From Chryseobacterium herbae (GTDB lineage Bacteria; Bacteroidota; Bacteroidia; Flavobacteriales; Weeksellaceae), in assembly GCF_025154075.1 (NCBI RefSeq), contig NZ_JAOAMU010000006.1:62001-126000 (forward strand): a DNA stretch of 64,000 nt, given 5' to 3'. Positions 7,985 to 16,407 of the stretch are shown piece after piece. The notes under the pieces were generated by a model that saw nothing but the letters and a program-made list of their open reading frames with translations, ran no database searches and was not told the origin of the DNA. Positions within the stretch are counted from its first letter, which is position 1, and each line of letters starts with the position of its first letter. A program made the translations under genes and the position numbers.

Positions 7985-9439
7985 TTACTGATATCTCTTA
8001 TGTTCCTTATTCTTCGAGAATCTCTTCACAATAGGTTTAAACAGTGCTTTGTATTTTTCAGCATCAAACAGTTGTGAGTCGGTAAGCGCTTTATACGTCA
8101 TCCATATTCCAAATGGAAGAAGGATCAGGTTCGGAAGCCATGCTGCTAAATAAGGACTCATTCCGCCTCCCCATGAAATATTTTCAATCCCAAGATTCAT
8201 AACGTAGAAAACAATGAAAATGATAATCGCAATGATCACCGGAAGTCCCATTCCTCCTTTTCTGATAATGGATCCTAAACTGGCCCCGATCAGGAAGAAG
8301 ATGATACACGTTACAGAATATGAAATGATTCTCTGTTGGTAAATAACTACTTTACTGAAATATTTTATATTGGAGCTGAACTCATTCTTTTTTCCTTCGG
8401 CCGTTGTTTTTAGATTTTCAAGCCTGCTATAGGAATTATAGATGATTTGCAATTTCTTTTCTCCTTTTACCGTGTCCAGTTTTACCTGCTGTTTGGCCAC
8501 TGCTTTGGTCTTGTTCTTGTCCATATAGGTCACCACAGAATTGGTCTGGCTGAGCACATCGGAGCTGATGGAGGTGAAAAAGTCATTGTTATCTTTTTTA
8601 CTTTTAGCAACGGTGGCATTAAGCTGTCCATACGTCTGAAAACGGTAGTCATCCGTGATTTGCTCCTTTTCAATAGCTTTGTTAATGATCTCACTGATGT
8701 CAAAGTGTGAAACCAGCGTGTCAAATTTGATGGCCTGGTCCGGCTGTTTCAGTCTTACATTTTCATTTTGACCGGCGAAATTATCTTCAAATATATATCC
8801 GTTATACAGCTCCAGCTTCAGGAAGTTCTTGTTGGCGGCAGGAACGAATTTTCCTTTTTCCGCTACAATAGACTGCTGGTTTTCATAAGTGCTGGCTTTT
8901 CTGTGGACAAAAACCCCTTCAATGCTTTCTCCATTTTCCCCGTAGATCTTATCAAACTTCACCATATATCCTGGAATCTGGTCGATGAATTGTCCCGGCG
9001 TAAAATTTAAGGCAGGCTTGGTCTGTGCAATGTTGAAAAGCATATTTTTGGCCTTTTTCTGGAAATCCGGAATGATGTTATTGGAGAAAAAGAAAAGCAT
9101 GACTGCGAGTACTGTTGCAACTCCCAACAGAGGAGCCATGACTCTGGTCAGGGAAATTCCCGCCGCCTTCATGGCTGCGAGCTCATACCGTTCTCCAAAT
9201 TCACCGAAGGACATGATACTCGCCAGAAGAATCGTAAGCGGAAGTACCATACTGATCACACTTACCCCAAGGTAAAAAAGAAGTTTCAGGATCTGCCAGT
9301 AGCTTAATCCTTTTCCCATGAACTGCCCCAGCTGAACCCAGATAATGTTTACAATAAAGATGAAAAACAAAACGCTGAATATAAAGAAAAACGGTCCAAA
9401 GAAGGTTTTTATGATATATCGGTCTAGTATTTTTAACAT
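7985..9439 (-). CDS. LptF/LptG-family lipopolysaccharide export permease
   Basis: Inner-membrane permease of the YjgP/YjgQ family, which with LptB extracts LPS from the inner membrane and passes it to LptC. The 484-residue protein has the family layout: the conserved start MLKILDRYIIKTFFGPF, three N-terminal membrane segments (about 15-40, 60-80 and 100-120), a long periplasmic beta-jellyroll region (about 130-350) and three C-terminal membrane segments ending near residue 450. The cytoplasmic coupling segment GERYELAAMKAAGIS is present near residue 80. It is longer than the E. coli proteins because the periplasmic part is expanded. Whether it is F or G cannot be decided here. It follows ftsK and the LolA-like gene, a grouping of envelope genes. 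Confidence 0.9.
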   Translation of the reverse strand: MLKILDRYIIKTFFGPFFFIFSVLFFIFIVNIIWVQLGQFMGKGLSYWQILKLLFYLGVSVISMVLPLTILLASIMSFGEFGERYELAAMKAAGISLTRVMAPLLGVATVLAVMLFFFSNNIIPDFQKKAKNMLFNIAQTKPALNFTPGQFIDQIPGYMVKFDKIYGENGESIEGVFVHRKASTYENQQSIVAEKGKFVPAANKNFLKLELYNGYIFEDNFAGQNENVRLKQPDQAIKFDTLVSHFDISEIINKAIEKEQITDDYRFQTYGQLNATVAKSKKDNNDFFTSISSDVLSQTNSVVTYMDKNKTKAVAKQQVKLDTVKGEKKLQIIYNSYSRLENLKTTAEGKKNEFSSNIKYFSKVVIYQQRIISYSVTCIIFFLIGASLGSIIRKGGMGLPVIIAIIIFIVFYVMNLGIENISWGGGMSPYLAAWLPNLILLPFGIWMTYKALTDSQLFDAEKYKALFKPIVKRFSKNKEHKRYQ

Positions 9440-9454
9440 GCGCCAAAATTAATC

Positions 9455-9482
9455 AAAAAGCCACAAAGTTTACTTGTGGCTT
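9455..9482 (-). terminator. Terminator after the LolA-like gene
   Basis: A 9-bp perfect stem (AAGCCACAA with TTGTGGCTT), a seven-base loop, and on the minus strand a T run just after the stem. It lies about 90 bases past the stop codon at 9573 and just before the start of the LptF/G-type gene. Confidence 0.7.
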
Positions 9483-9572
9483 GTATAATTTTTATTACTT
9501 TTTATTTAACTGCAAAAAGAAAAAAGGTGAATAAGTGAATTTGTCCATTGAGCCTTTCTCTATTTCACTTTT

Positions 9573-10220
9573 TTAAAGTTCTGTGATCACGTAGTTTTTG
9601 AATTTATTTTTGTCAAAAACAAACATATTTGGATCCAGTTCCTGGTTTTCCTTGTATTCTTTGATAGCAATTACAGCTACGTCTTTATTGTTTCCGTGCT
9701 GCTCAAGTTTTACCATCTGCTTTTTCGCTGAATCTACAAAAATGTATACATATTGAATTCCGTTGGATTTTACTGGAGTCAGTTTAATGAAATCAGCATT
9801 CACGCCGTTTACATTTTTCTTTCCGTTGTATGTTACGTTGTAGTCATTTCTGTACGTTGAAAGATAGTTGATAGGGGAGAACATGCTGCTGCTTCCGTTT
9901 GGCTTTGCAACTGTTACTTCCATATCGTCTGCATTGATGTTGTAGATTTTGCTTCCGTCGAAGATCTGTTCTGTGTCCATGATCTTCAATTTATACTTTT
10001 CTCCTGCGGAGTAATAAATACCGGGTTCTGTTTTGGTCACCTGTCCGTTCAAGCCGGTCCCGAAAGAAAATTTGAAATAAGAATTCTTTTTAGACTTGTA
10101 GTTGGCCGTGATATCATCCAGAATCTTTTTAGCTTTCGCATCAATTTTCTGTGCCTGGGCAAATCCTACAGCACCGATAACAAAACTTCCGACTATAACT
10201 TTTGAAATAATATTTTTCAT
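9573..10220 (-). CDS. LolA-like outer-membrane lipoprotein carrier
   Basis: Periplasmic carrier of the LolA family, which moves lipoproteins from the LolCDE transporter to the outer membrane. The 215-residue product has a signal peptide ending near residue 23 (FAQA). An opening helix (AKKILDDITANYKSK) is followed by a series of strands forming the half-barrel. The C-terminal part has the usual strand pattern (KQMVKLEQHGNNKDVAVIAIKEY). It lies 66 bases downstream of ftsK, a pairing widely seen in bacteria, and upstream of the LptF/G-type permease. Bacteroidota often carry several LolA-like proteins, so the exact cargo is uncertain. Confidence 0.85.
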   Translation of the reverse strand: MKNIISKVIVGSFVIGAVGFAQAQKIDAKAKKILDDITANYKSKKNSYFKFSFGTGLNGQVTKTEPGIYYSAGEKYKLKIMDTEQIFDGSKIYNINADDMEVTVAKPNGSSSMFSPINYLSTYRNDYNVTYNGKKNVNGVNADFIKLTPVKSNGIQYVYIFVDSAKKQMVKLEQHGNNKDVAVIAIKEYKENQELDPNMFVFDKNKFKNYVITEL

Positions 10221-10286
10221 TTTTTTATTTAATATACTTTAAACATTCTAATGCTTCCCGATTCACTCTGTAAAGCATTTTTCCCT

Positions 10287-12833
10287 TTAACTACGCAAAT
10301 CTTCCAAAAACTGTTCCAAAGAATGTAGGTCACTGATAATGACCTCTCTCGCTTTTGCTCCGTTAAATCCACCTACAATACCGGTTGCTTCAAGCTGGTC
10401 CATGATTCTTCCCGCTCTGTTGTAACCCAGTTTCAGTTGTCTCTGAAGCATGGAAGTAGAACCCTGTTGGGTAGAAACGATAATTCTTGCCGCTTCTTCA
10501 AATAAAGCATCTTTTTCGTTCGGGTCGAAAGTTCCTACTGTACTTGTCGAGTCTTCAGAAACAAATTCAGGGAGTAAGAATGCTGATGAATACCCTTTCT
10601 GTTCACCGATGTATTCTGCCAGTCTTTCCACTTCCGGTGTATCTACGAAAGCACACTGAAGTCTTAAGATCTCGTTTCCGTTGAAATAAAGCATATCTCC
10701 TTTACCGATCAGCTGATCTGCACCCGGAGAATCCAGGATCGTTCTTGAATCCACACTGGAAATTACTCTGAAGGCAACTCTTGCCGGGAAGTTGGCCTTG
10801 ATCATACCCGTAATTACATTTACGGAAGGTCTCTGTGTCGCTACAATCAGGTGAATCCCTACGGCTCTTGCAAGCTGTGCCAGTCTGGCGATTGGAAGTT
10901 CAACTTCTTTTCCTGCAGTCATGATAAGGTCTGCAAACTCGTCTACAACCAGTACGATATAAGGAAGAAAACGGTGACCGTTCTCAGGATTCAGTTTTCG
11001 CTCTGTGAATTTTTTGTTGTATTCCTTTAAGTTTTTACAAAATGCATTTTTAAGAAGATCATATCTCGTGTCCATCTCTATACAAAGAGAGTTCAGAGTA
11101 TTGATTACTTTATTGGTATCCGTGATGATCGCTTCTTCAGCATCCGGAAGTTTAGCCAGATAATGTCTTTCAATTTTTGAATATAATGAAAGTTCCACCT
11201 TTTTAGGATCCACCATGACGAATTTCAGTTCGCTCGGGTGTTTTTTGTAAAGAAGGGAAGTAAGGATCGCATTGATTCCAACAGATTTACCCTGTCCTGT
11301 AGCACCCGCCATCAGTAAGTGAGGCATTTTCGCAAGATCGGCCATAAAGACTTCGTTGGAAATTGTTTTTCCGAAAACCACCGGAAGATCCATATCCGTA
11401 TTCTGGAATTTATGAGAAGCAATCACGGAACGCATGGAAACCATGGTAGGGTTTTTTCTCGGAACCTCAATTCCGATGGTTCCTTTTCCTGGCATTGGTG
11501 CAATAATCCTGATTCCAAGAGCAGAAAGATTCAGTGCAATATCATCCTGAAGCTTTTTAATGGCAGCTACTCTGATTCCAGCTTCCGGAACAATTTCATA
11601 TAAAGTAACGGTTGGTCCGATCGTCGCTTTGATCTCGGAAATACCAACGTTGAAGTTTTTTAAAAGACCTACAATTTTATTTTTGTTTTCTTCTAATTCC
11701 TCTTGGTTAATGGAGATTTCTTCATTGCCATAATCCTTCAGGAGTTCTACTGTCGGCATCTGGAATCCTGCCAGATCAAGTTTATGATCATATAAGCCGT
11801 GTTTTTCTACCAGTTCCTGAGATTTTCTGTCTGTATCATCCAAAATATCAATGACCGGAGCCACTTCCACATTAAATTTGATATTATCCTGAGCTGGTAT
11901 CGAGATAGGAGGGACCGGACTGATAGCCGGACTTACCGGTGTTATGTCAAATGCCTGTTCCGGAGTTGAAGTAGGAACAGAAGGTTTCGTGTTCAGATTT
12001 AAGCTGACAGGTTTTTCCTCTTCCTCAAAAGAAGTGTGGTTAGGCGTTACAATGGTTTCTATATCTGTTGAAGGCTGAACTTCAGGAAATCCTTTCGGAA
12101 CGCTTACGGGTTCCTGTTCTTTCGTTTTAGTTTTATTGGAAAGATCGGTAACCGTAACATTGGAAACTGATTGTTCAGCTGCTTCTTCAAGTTCTTCATC
12201 TGCTTCAAAGTTTTCCTCTGAGCTAGGCATCATAGATTTTACTCTCCCGATCGTATTGTCATTGATCTTGTCCAATTTGGATTTGATAGAGCTTGGGTGA
12301 AGATTGAATTCCAGAATGAAGTATAAAAGGATACTCGCCGCCAATACCACCCAAAGTCCTACAGATCCGATAATGGCGTTAAGATAATCCATGATCTGGT
12401 ATCCGTACACACCACCCAATACTCCTTGACCTTTAGTCACTGCTCCCATAAAGATAGGTAACCAGCAGATAAAAAACAGAGAATGACCGATGGTTTTCCA
12501 TGGTTTGAAGGTTCTTTTTTTAAGGATAAGGGTACCCACCACCAAAAATAAGAAGGCAATAATAAATGAGGCAATTCCTATACTTTCGAATATGAAAATG
12601 TTCCCCAGCCAGTCGCCGACTTTACCAAAGACATTTGAAGATTGTATTGTTTTGTCTGTCATTGTTCCTGCCTGGCTCTGATCCGCTTTCCAGTTCATCA
12701 GATAAGAGACGAACGAAAGGGTCAGAACGACAGAAAAAAGAATGAAGGTAAGCCCGAAAAATATGCGGGGCTTAGATAAGATTTTGCCTTTATCAGGCGA
12801 TTCAGTCGGTTTTGTCTGTGTCTTTTTATCCAT
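10287..12833 (-). CDS. ftsK: DNA translocase FtsK
   Basis: Septum-located DNA pump that clears chromosome termini from the closing division site and activates XerCD recombination. The 848-residue protein has four N-terminal membrane segments (about residues 25-180). An acidic, Pro/Ser/Val-rich linker follows (about 200-330), and then the RecA-like motor. The Walker A motif GATGQGKSVG lies near residue 510, the Walker B sequence LVVDEFADLI is clear, and the gamma winged-helix domain forms the last 65 residues (LQRQLKLGYNRAGRIMDQLE). The linker is short compared with E. coli FtsK but normal for Bacteroidota. It heads a minus-strand group with the LolA-like and LptF/G-type genes. Confidence 0.95.
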   Translation of the reverse strand: MDKKTQTKPTESPDKGKILSKPRIFFGLTFILFSVVLTLSFVSYLMNWKADQSQAGTMTDKTIQSSNVFGKVGDWLGNIFIFESIGIASFIIAFLFLVVGTLILKKRTFKPWKTIGHSLFFICWLPIFMGAVTKGQGVLGGVYGYQIMDYLNAIIGSVGLWVVLAASILLYFILEFNLHPSSIKSKLDKINDNTIGRVKSMMPSSEENFEADEELEEAAEQSVSNVTVTDLSNKTKTKEQEPVSVPKGFPEVQPSTDIETIVTPNHTSFEEEEKPVSLNLNTKPSVPTSTPEQAFDITPVSPAISPVPPISIPAQDNIKFNVEVAPVIDILDDTDRKSQELVEKHGLYDHKLDLAGFQMPTVELLKDYGNEEISINQEELEENKNKIVGLLKNFNVGISEIKATIGPTVTLYEIVPEAGIRVAAIKKLQDDIALNLSALGIRIIAPMPGKGTIGIEVPRKNPTMVSMRSVIASHKFQNTDMDLPVVFGKTISNEVFMADLAKMPHLLMAGATGQGKSVGINAILTSLLYKKHPSELKFVMVDPKKVELSLYSKIERHYLAKLPDAEEAIITDTNKVINTLNSLCIEMDTRYDLLKNAFCKNLKEYNKKFTERKLNPENGHRFLPYIVLVVDEFADLIMTAGKEVELPIARLAQLARAVGIHLIVATQRPSVNVITGMIKANFPARVAFRVISSVDSRTILDSPGADQLIGKGDMLYFNGNEILRLQCAFVDTPEVERLAEYIGEQKGYSSAFLLPEFVSEDSTSTVGTFDPNEKDALFEEAARIIVSTQQGSTSMLQRQLKLGYNRAGRIMDQLEATGIVGGFNGAKAREVIISDLHSLEQFLEDLRS

Positions 12834-12981
12834 AATATCAATGTGGGCAAATTTAATGTTTTTTCAACATTAATAGAATCTTTTTTTGTTCAAAAGATAG
12901 CGTAATTTAGGTTTATTTTTTAAAATTACACTGCGTTTTTGAGATATTTTTTTTCATTAAAATCTAATACGACAGGTGTTT

Positions 12982-12997
12982 TTTGAACTAGTTCAAA
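12982..12997. promoter_or_regulatory. 16-bp perfect palindrome, possible operator
   Basis: TTTGAACTAGTTCAAA is a perfect 16-bp palindrome in the gap before the exported hydrolase gene. A -7-like TAATTTTG lies at 13019-13026, which puts the palindrome centre about 43 bases before the likely transcription start, a usual activator position. No regulator gene is adjacent, so its protein partner is unknown. Confidence 0.45.
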
Positions 12998-13018
12998 TGC
13001 TATTGCTTACAGCTGCAC

Positions 13019-13026
13019 TAATTTTG
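13019..13026 (+). promoter_or_regulatory. Promoter -7 element of the exported hydrolase gene
   Basis: TAATTTTG fits TAnnTTTG and lies 28 bases before the start codon. No well-spaced -33 element was seen, consistent with an activator-dependent promoter. Confidence 0.5.
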
Positions 13027-13054
13027 TTCCATAAATTTTAAAAATAAGAAAAAC

Positions 13055-13690
13055 ATGAAAATTTTATTCAAAAGTAAGATGGTACTATGCCTGACTTTAT
13101 TTTCATTCCTATTCATTAACGCACAACAAAAAAGAAACATGGAAAACACCGCTTTATTAATGATCGATATACAGAATGATTATTTCCCGGGAGGGAAAAT
13201 GGAGCTGGCCGGAGCAGAATCGGCTGCCAACAATGCAAAGAAGGTATTGGAGAATTTTAGAAAAAACAATCTTCCCGTCATTCACATCAAGCATATTGCA
13301 ACGAATGAAGGTGCCGGATTTTTTCTTTCGGATACTTCAGGTGTTGAAATTAATTCACTGGTTTCGCCGAAAAGCAATGAAAAAATAATCATCAAACATT
13401 TTCCGAACAGCTTCCGGGAGACAGATCTTTTAAAATATTTACAGAAAAAGGGAATTAAGAATCTTGTGATTACAGGAATGATGACTGATGTCTGCGTGGA
13501 TTCTACTGTCAGAGCCGCCTTTGATCTTGGATTTAAAAATACTGTAGTCGGAAATGCTACGGCAACCAGAGACAGAACGTTGAATGGGCAGACCATAAAA
13601 GCAGCCGAAGTACAGAGATCTTTTCTGGCAGGAATGTCTGCTTTGGGAAATATGTATGCTGAGATTGTAAGTGATATCGAAAGTTTTTGA
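13055..13690 (+). CDS. Isochorismatase-family cysteine hydrolase, probably exported
   Basis: Member of the isochorismatase-like (nicotinamidase-related) hydrolase family; the substrate cannot be assigned. The 211-residue protein has the catalytic Asp at residue 38 (MIDIQNDYF), a Lys near 114 (IIKHFPNSF) and the nucleophile Cys147 in MMTDVCVDST. Unusually, the first 24 residues form a credible signal peptide (LCLTLFSFLFINAQ), so the enzyme is probably periplasmic. An internal Met at residue 29 would give a classical cytosolic protein, but the promoter element and upstream palindrome suit either start. It is separated from ftsK by a divergent intergenic region. Confidence 0.82.
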   Translation: MKILFKSKMVLCLTLFSFLFINAQQKRNMENTALLMIDIQNDYFPGGKMELAGAESAANNAKKVLENFRKNNLPVIHIKHIATNEGAGFFLSDTSGVEINSLVSPKSNEKIIIKHFPNSFRETDLLKYLQKKGIKNLVITGMMTDVCVDSTVRAAFDLGFKNTVVGNATATRDRTLNGQTIKAAEVQRSFLAGMSALGNMYAEIVSDIESF

Positions 13691-13814
13691 TATCTCTTTC
13701 TTCTTTAAATCTTTTTTTTCATCCTGAATTTAGCTTAAAAGAAGTGATGATTATATCCTATTTTGCGGCGTCAAATTAAATTCTGTAATTTTCGCCAAAC
13801 TAATAATTGTTTTT

Positions 13815-15728
13815 ATGCAAAACCAAAATAACACTGAAATCTTTTCTCTGGGTATTACAATGGCAGGAGCTGTATCTGCCGGATGCTACACAGCCGGAGT
13901 TATGGATTACCTTTTTGAAATCCTTGATCTTTGGGAAAGGGCGAAAGAAGGGAAAGTGTTAGAAGAGTACGCCGACAAAATCCCAAAACATAAGGTAAGA
14001 ATTGATGCAATGGGCGGTGCCTCAGCTGGTGGAATGACTACAACAATGTCAGCAATTTATGCATTAAACGGAACCATAAATCCGGTAAAAGAAGCTGTTA
14101 ATTTAGATGAATCGAAAAATAACATTCTGTATGATAGTTGGGTTTTGATGGGTGAAAATGATACCGATGACAAAAGATCTCTGCTTGAAAAACTTTTAGA
14201 TACGAAAGATCTGGAAAAAGGAAAATTCAATTCCCTATTAAATTCCGAATTTGTTGATTCCATTGCAGATCAGGCGTTTTTGGTGGATAAAGATGTTGTG
14301 TTAAAACAAAAGGTTGACCAGCTTCCGTCTTACATTTCTAAAGATTTGCAATTATTATTTTCCCATTGCTTTTTGAGAGGTATTCCTCTCGATGTGAATT
14401 TCGAAACCTCAATTTCTAAGTTTGGAAGAAAAAGTGTCATTCCTAATCATAGTACTTTTGAGCACTATATTGTCACACAGTACAGATTAAATAACGGATT
14501 ACAACCGGATAAAGAAAAATATCTGTGGTTAAATCCGTATGACAAACCCTATGCAGATACATTAAAGCTTTCTACAATTGCTACCGGAGCTTTTCCTATT
14601 GGTTTGGCTTTTCGGGAATTTAAAACGGAAGATCTGGGAGATGCCTATTTAAAAACGACCATAAAACGGATTATCACAGGTGAATTTGGAGATGATAATC
14701 CTTCAGCTAAGAATATTAAATTAAAGTTTTTTCCTAAAAATTATTCATCTGTTGTCATTGACGGTGGAGCCATCAATAATGAGCCGTATAGGGAAGTTCT
14801 TAGTGTCCTTCAACATCAAAACAGCAAGGCTCCGGATGATGGGTATCCGCGTTACGGGATCATTATGATCGATCCTTTTCCTGACAGAGCTCAGTCGCAG
14901 AAGCCTTATTCAAGGCCCAACGATGCTATTGACGTGGCACAGGGTATTATCGGAACCCTATTAGATCAGTCCAGAATAAAAAGGAGGGAGATGCTGGAGA
15001 CAGACTCCAATAAGTATTTTAAGAGTATTGTATTCCCCCGAAAATGGAAAACCAATACGGAAAATAAAATTATTGGACCGCCGGATACCGTGACTTGCGC
15101 TTCGGCAATGGCATTTGGTGGCTTTTTAGATAAAAGTTTCAGGCAGCATGATTTTTTCCTTGGCCGTAATAACGCTAGAAATTTTTTACGTTATTTCTTT
15201 TCATTTCCTTATGATAAACTTAATAATGATATTCATCCTATTCACCAAACCTGGACAGACTCCATGATTGATGCTTTCAAATTTGAAAAAGTTAAGGACA
15301 GCGGTAAGTTCTATCTGCCCATCATTCCCGATCTTTATCTTTTATCAGAAAGCGAGGAAACAAAATTGAGCAGGAGAACTCAATATGATATTCCCAAAAC
15401 ACCACGTTATCGTCCTGAAGAATTGTTTAAGCTGGAAAAGAAACTGAAACAAAGGGTTAGAAAAATTTTCAATGTAATCCAGTCCCGTGATTCCGGTGAA
15501 AATATAAATAAGAAGAATGTAAAAAACGCAGTAGCAGAAAAATGGATAAAGAAAAAATATGGCAAAAACTGGCTAGATAAAACTGGTGATTTCATCATGA
15601 GTCCCATATATGATTTAGGGATGTTTTTCGGAAAACGTGTCGTGGCAAAAAAAGTGACCCGGATGATTATATCAGAGATTTTGAAGGATCTTGGGAAAAA
15701 AGGACTTTTGGAAGATGATGAGAAATAG
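13815..15728 (+). CDS. Patatin-like phospholipase
   Basis: Large patatin-related lipid acyl hydrolase of 637 residues. The nucleophile elbow GASAG at residues 68-72 gives Ser70, and the partner aspartate lies in the DGG motif at 316-318. The N-terminal segment ITMAGAVSAGCYTAGV (about 14-29) replaces the usual glycine-rich oxyanion loop, as in the long patatin-related proteins of bacteria. No signal peptide or membrane segment is evident, though the basic C-terminal 120 residues (rich in Lys/Arg with KKKYGKNW) could bind membranes. It stands alone on the plus strand and is followed by a long gene-free stretch. The substrate is unknown. Confidence 0.85.
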   Translation: MQNQNNTEIFSLGITMAGAVSAGCYTAGVMDYLFEILDLWERAKEGKVLEEYADKIPKHKVRIDAMGGASAGGMTTTMSAIYALNGTINPVKEAVNLDESKNNILYDSWVLMGENDTDDKRSLLEKLLDTKDLEKGKFNSLLNSEFVDSIADQAFLVDKDVVLKQKVDQLPSYISKDLQLLFSHCFLRGIPLDVNFETSISKFGRKSVIPNHSTFEHYIVTQYRLNNGLQPDKEKYLWLNPYDKPYADTLKLSTIATGAFPIGLAFREFKTEDLGDAYLKTTIKRIITGEFGDDNPSAKNIKLKFFPKNYSSVVIDGGAINNEPYREVLSVLQHQNSKAPDDGYPRYGIIMIDPFPDRAQSQKPYSRPNDAIDVAQGIIGTLLDQSRIKRREMLETDSNKYFKSIVFPRKWKTNTENKIIGPPDTVTCASAMAFGGFLDKSFRQHDFFLGRNNARNFLRYFFSFPYDKLNNDIHPIHQTWTDSMIDAFKFEKVKDSGKFYLPIIPDLYLLSESEETKLSRRTQYDIPKTPRYRPEELFKLEKKLKQRVRKIFNVIQSRDSGENINKKNVKNAVAEKWIKKKYGKNWLDKTGDFIMSPIYDLGMFFGKRVVAKKVTRMIISEILKDLGKKGLLEDDEK

Positions 15729-16379
15729 CGCTCGGGTTTCATTCTCTTTCCGGGTTATGAGTTATAAATTATGAGTTGTGAGTTGTGAGCAGAGGCGGGA
15801 GATCTTAGATCCGGATAAGAGAATTTAGATGATAAGACTGAAAAAAGGGAGATTGGAATTACTATCTATCTTTGTAAGGCTCAAAATATCGATAAACTGA
15901 CCATTTATTTCCGGACAGCTTCCACATATTCAATAGGAGTGGGCTTCAGCCCACTTACAGGATTTGCGTATTATAAAAAGGCTTTAGCCAAAACTTAAAC
16001 ACCAGAATTTTCCTTTGGATCTTTCCACAATTAAATAAACCCCGAAACGCTAAGATCTGAAAAACGCTATCTCTAATTTTAGAGAAATATCCTAGGCCTG
16101 AGCAGGGATCACCTATGAGTTTTTAAGTAAGATCAGAAAAAAGACTCCTTTAAATAAGTAGTTCGCTGAATATCATTAATTTAAGTGATAGTAAGGCTTG
16201 TTAGGAAATAGAAGACTTCAATAACATGGATAGGTTTATTATATCCTGAATTTTATGATATTAAAAATTGAATTTTCCTTAATAAACTTCACGTTATTAA
16301 GAATGGTTCAAAATAACCGAAATAGGCCTCAAAGTGACAAAAAACAGCTTTTTTTAGCCCCTTTGTGGTTTATCATTCT
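15729..16379. other. Gene-free intergenic region
   Basis: About 650 bases without a credible gene. The first 90 bases are low-complexity words (GAGTTATGAGTTGTGAG) seen in several gaps of this window. The middle holds one copy of the two-hairpin repeat (15928-15989). The remainder shows no coding frame, terminator or clear structure. Confidence 0.7.
15928..15989 (+). repeat. Two-hairpin dispersed repeat, single copy
   Basis: The copy starts ATTCAATAG, then AGTGGGC-TTCA-GCCCACT (15938-15955) forms a perfect 7-bp stem. GGCTTTAGCC at 15980-15989 forms the second small palindrome. The same two modules occur in the array at 25221-25586, where the stem reads GGTGGGC/GCCCGCC; the changes on both sides keep the pairing. 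Confidence 0.75.
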
Positions 16380-16387
16380 TATTTTTG
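16380..16387 (+). promoter_or_regulatory. Promoter -7 element of ccsBA
   Basis: TATTTTTG matches TAnnTTTG and lies 20 bases before the start codon. The nearest upstream TTTG (16362-16365) is closer than usual for a -33 element. Confidence 0.4.
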
Positions 16388-16407
16388 CATGTCAAGTAAA
16401 ATAAATC

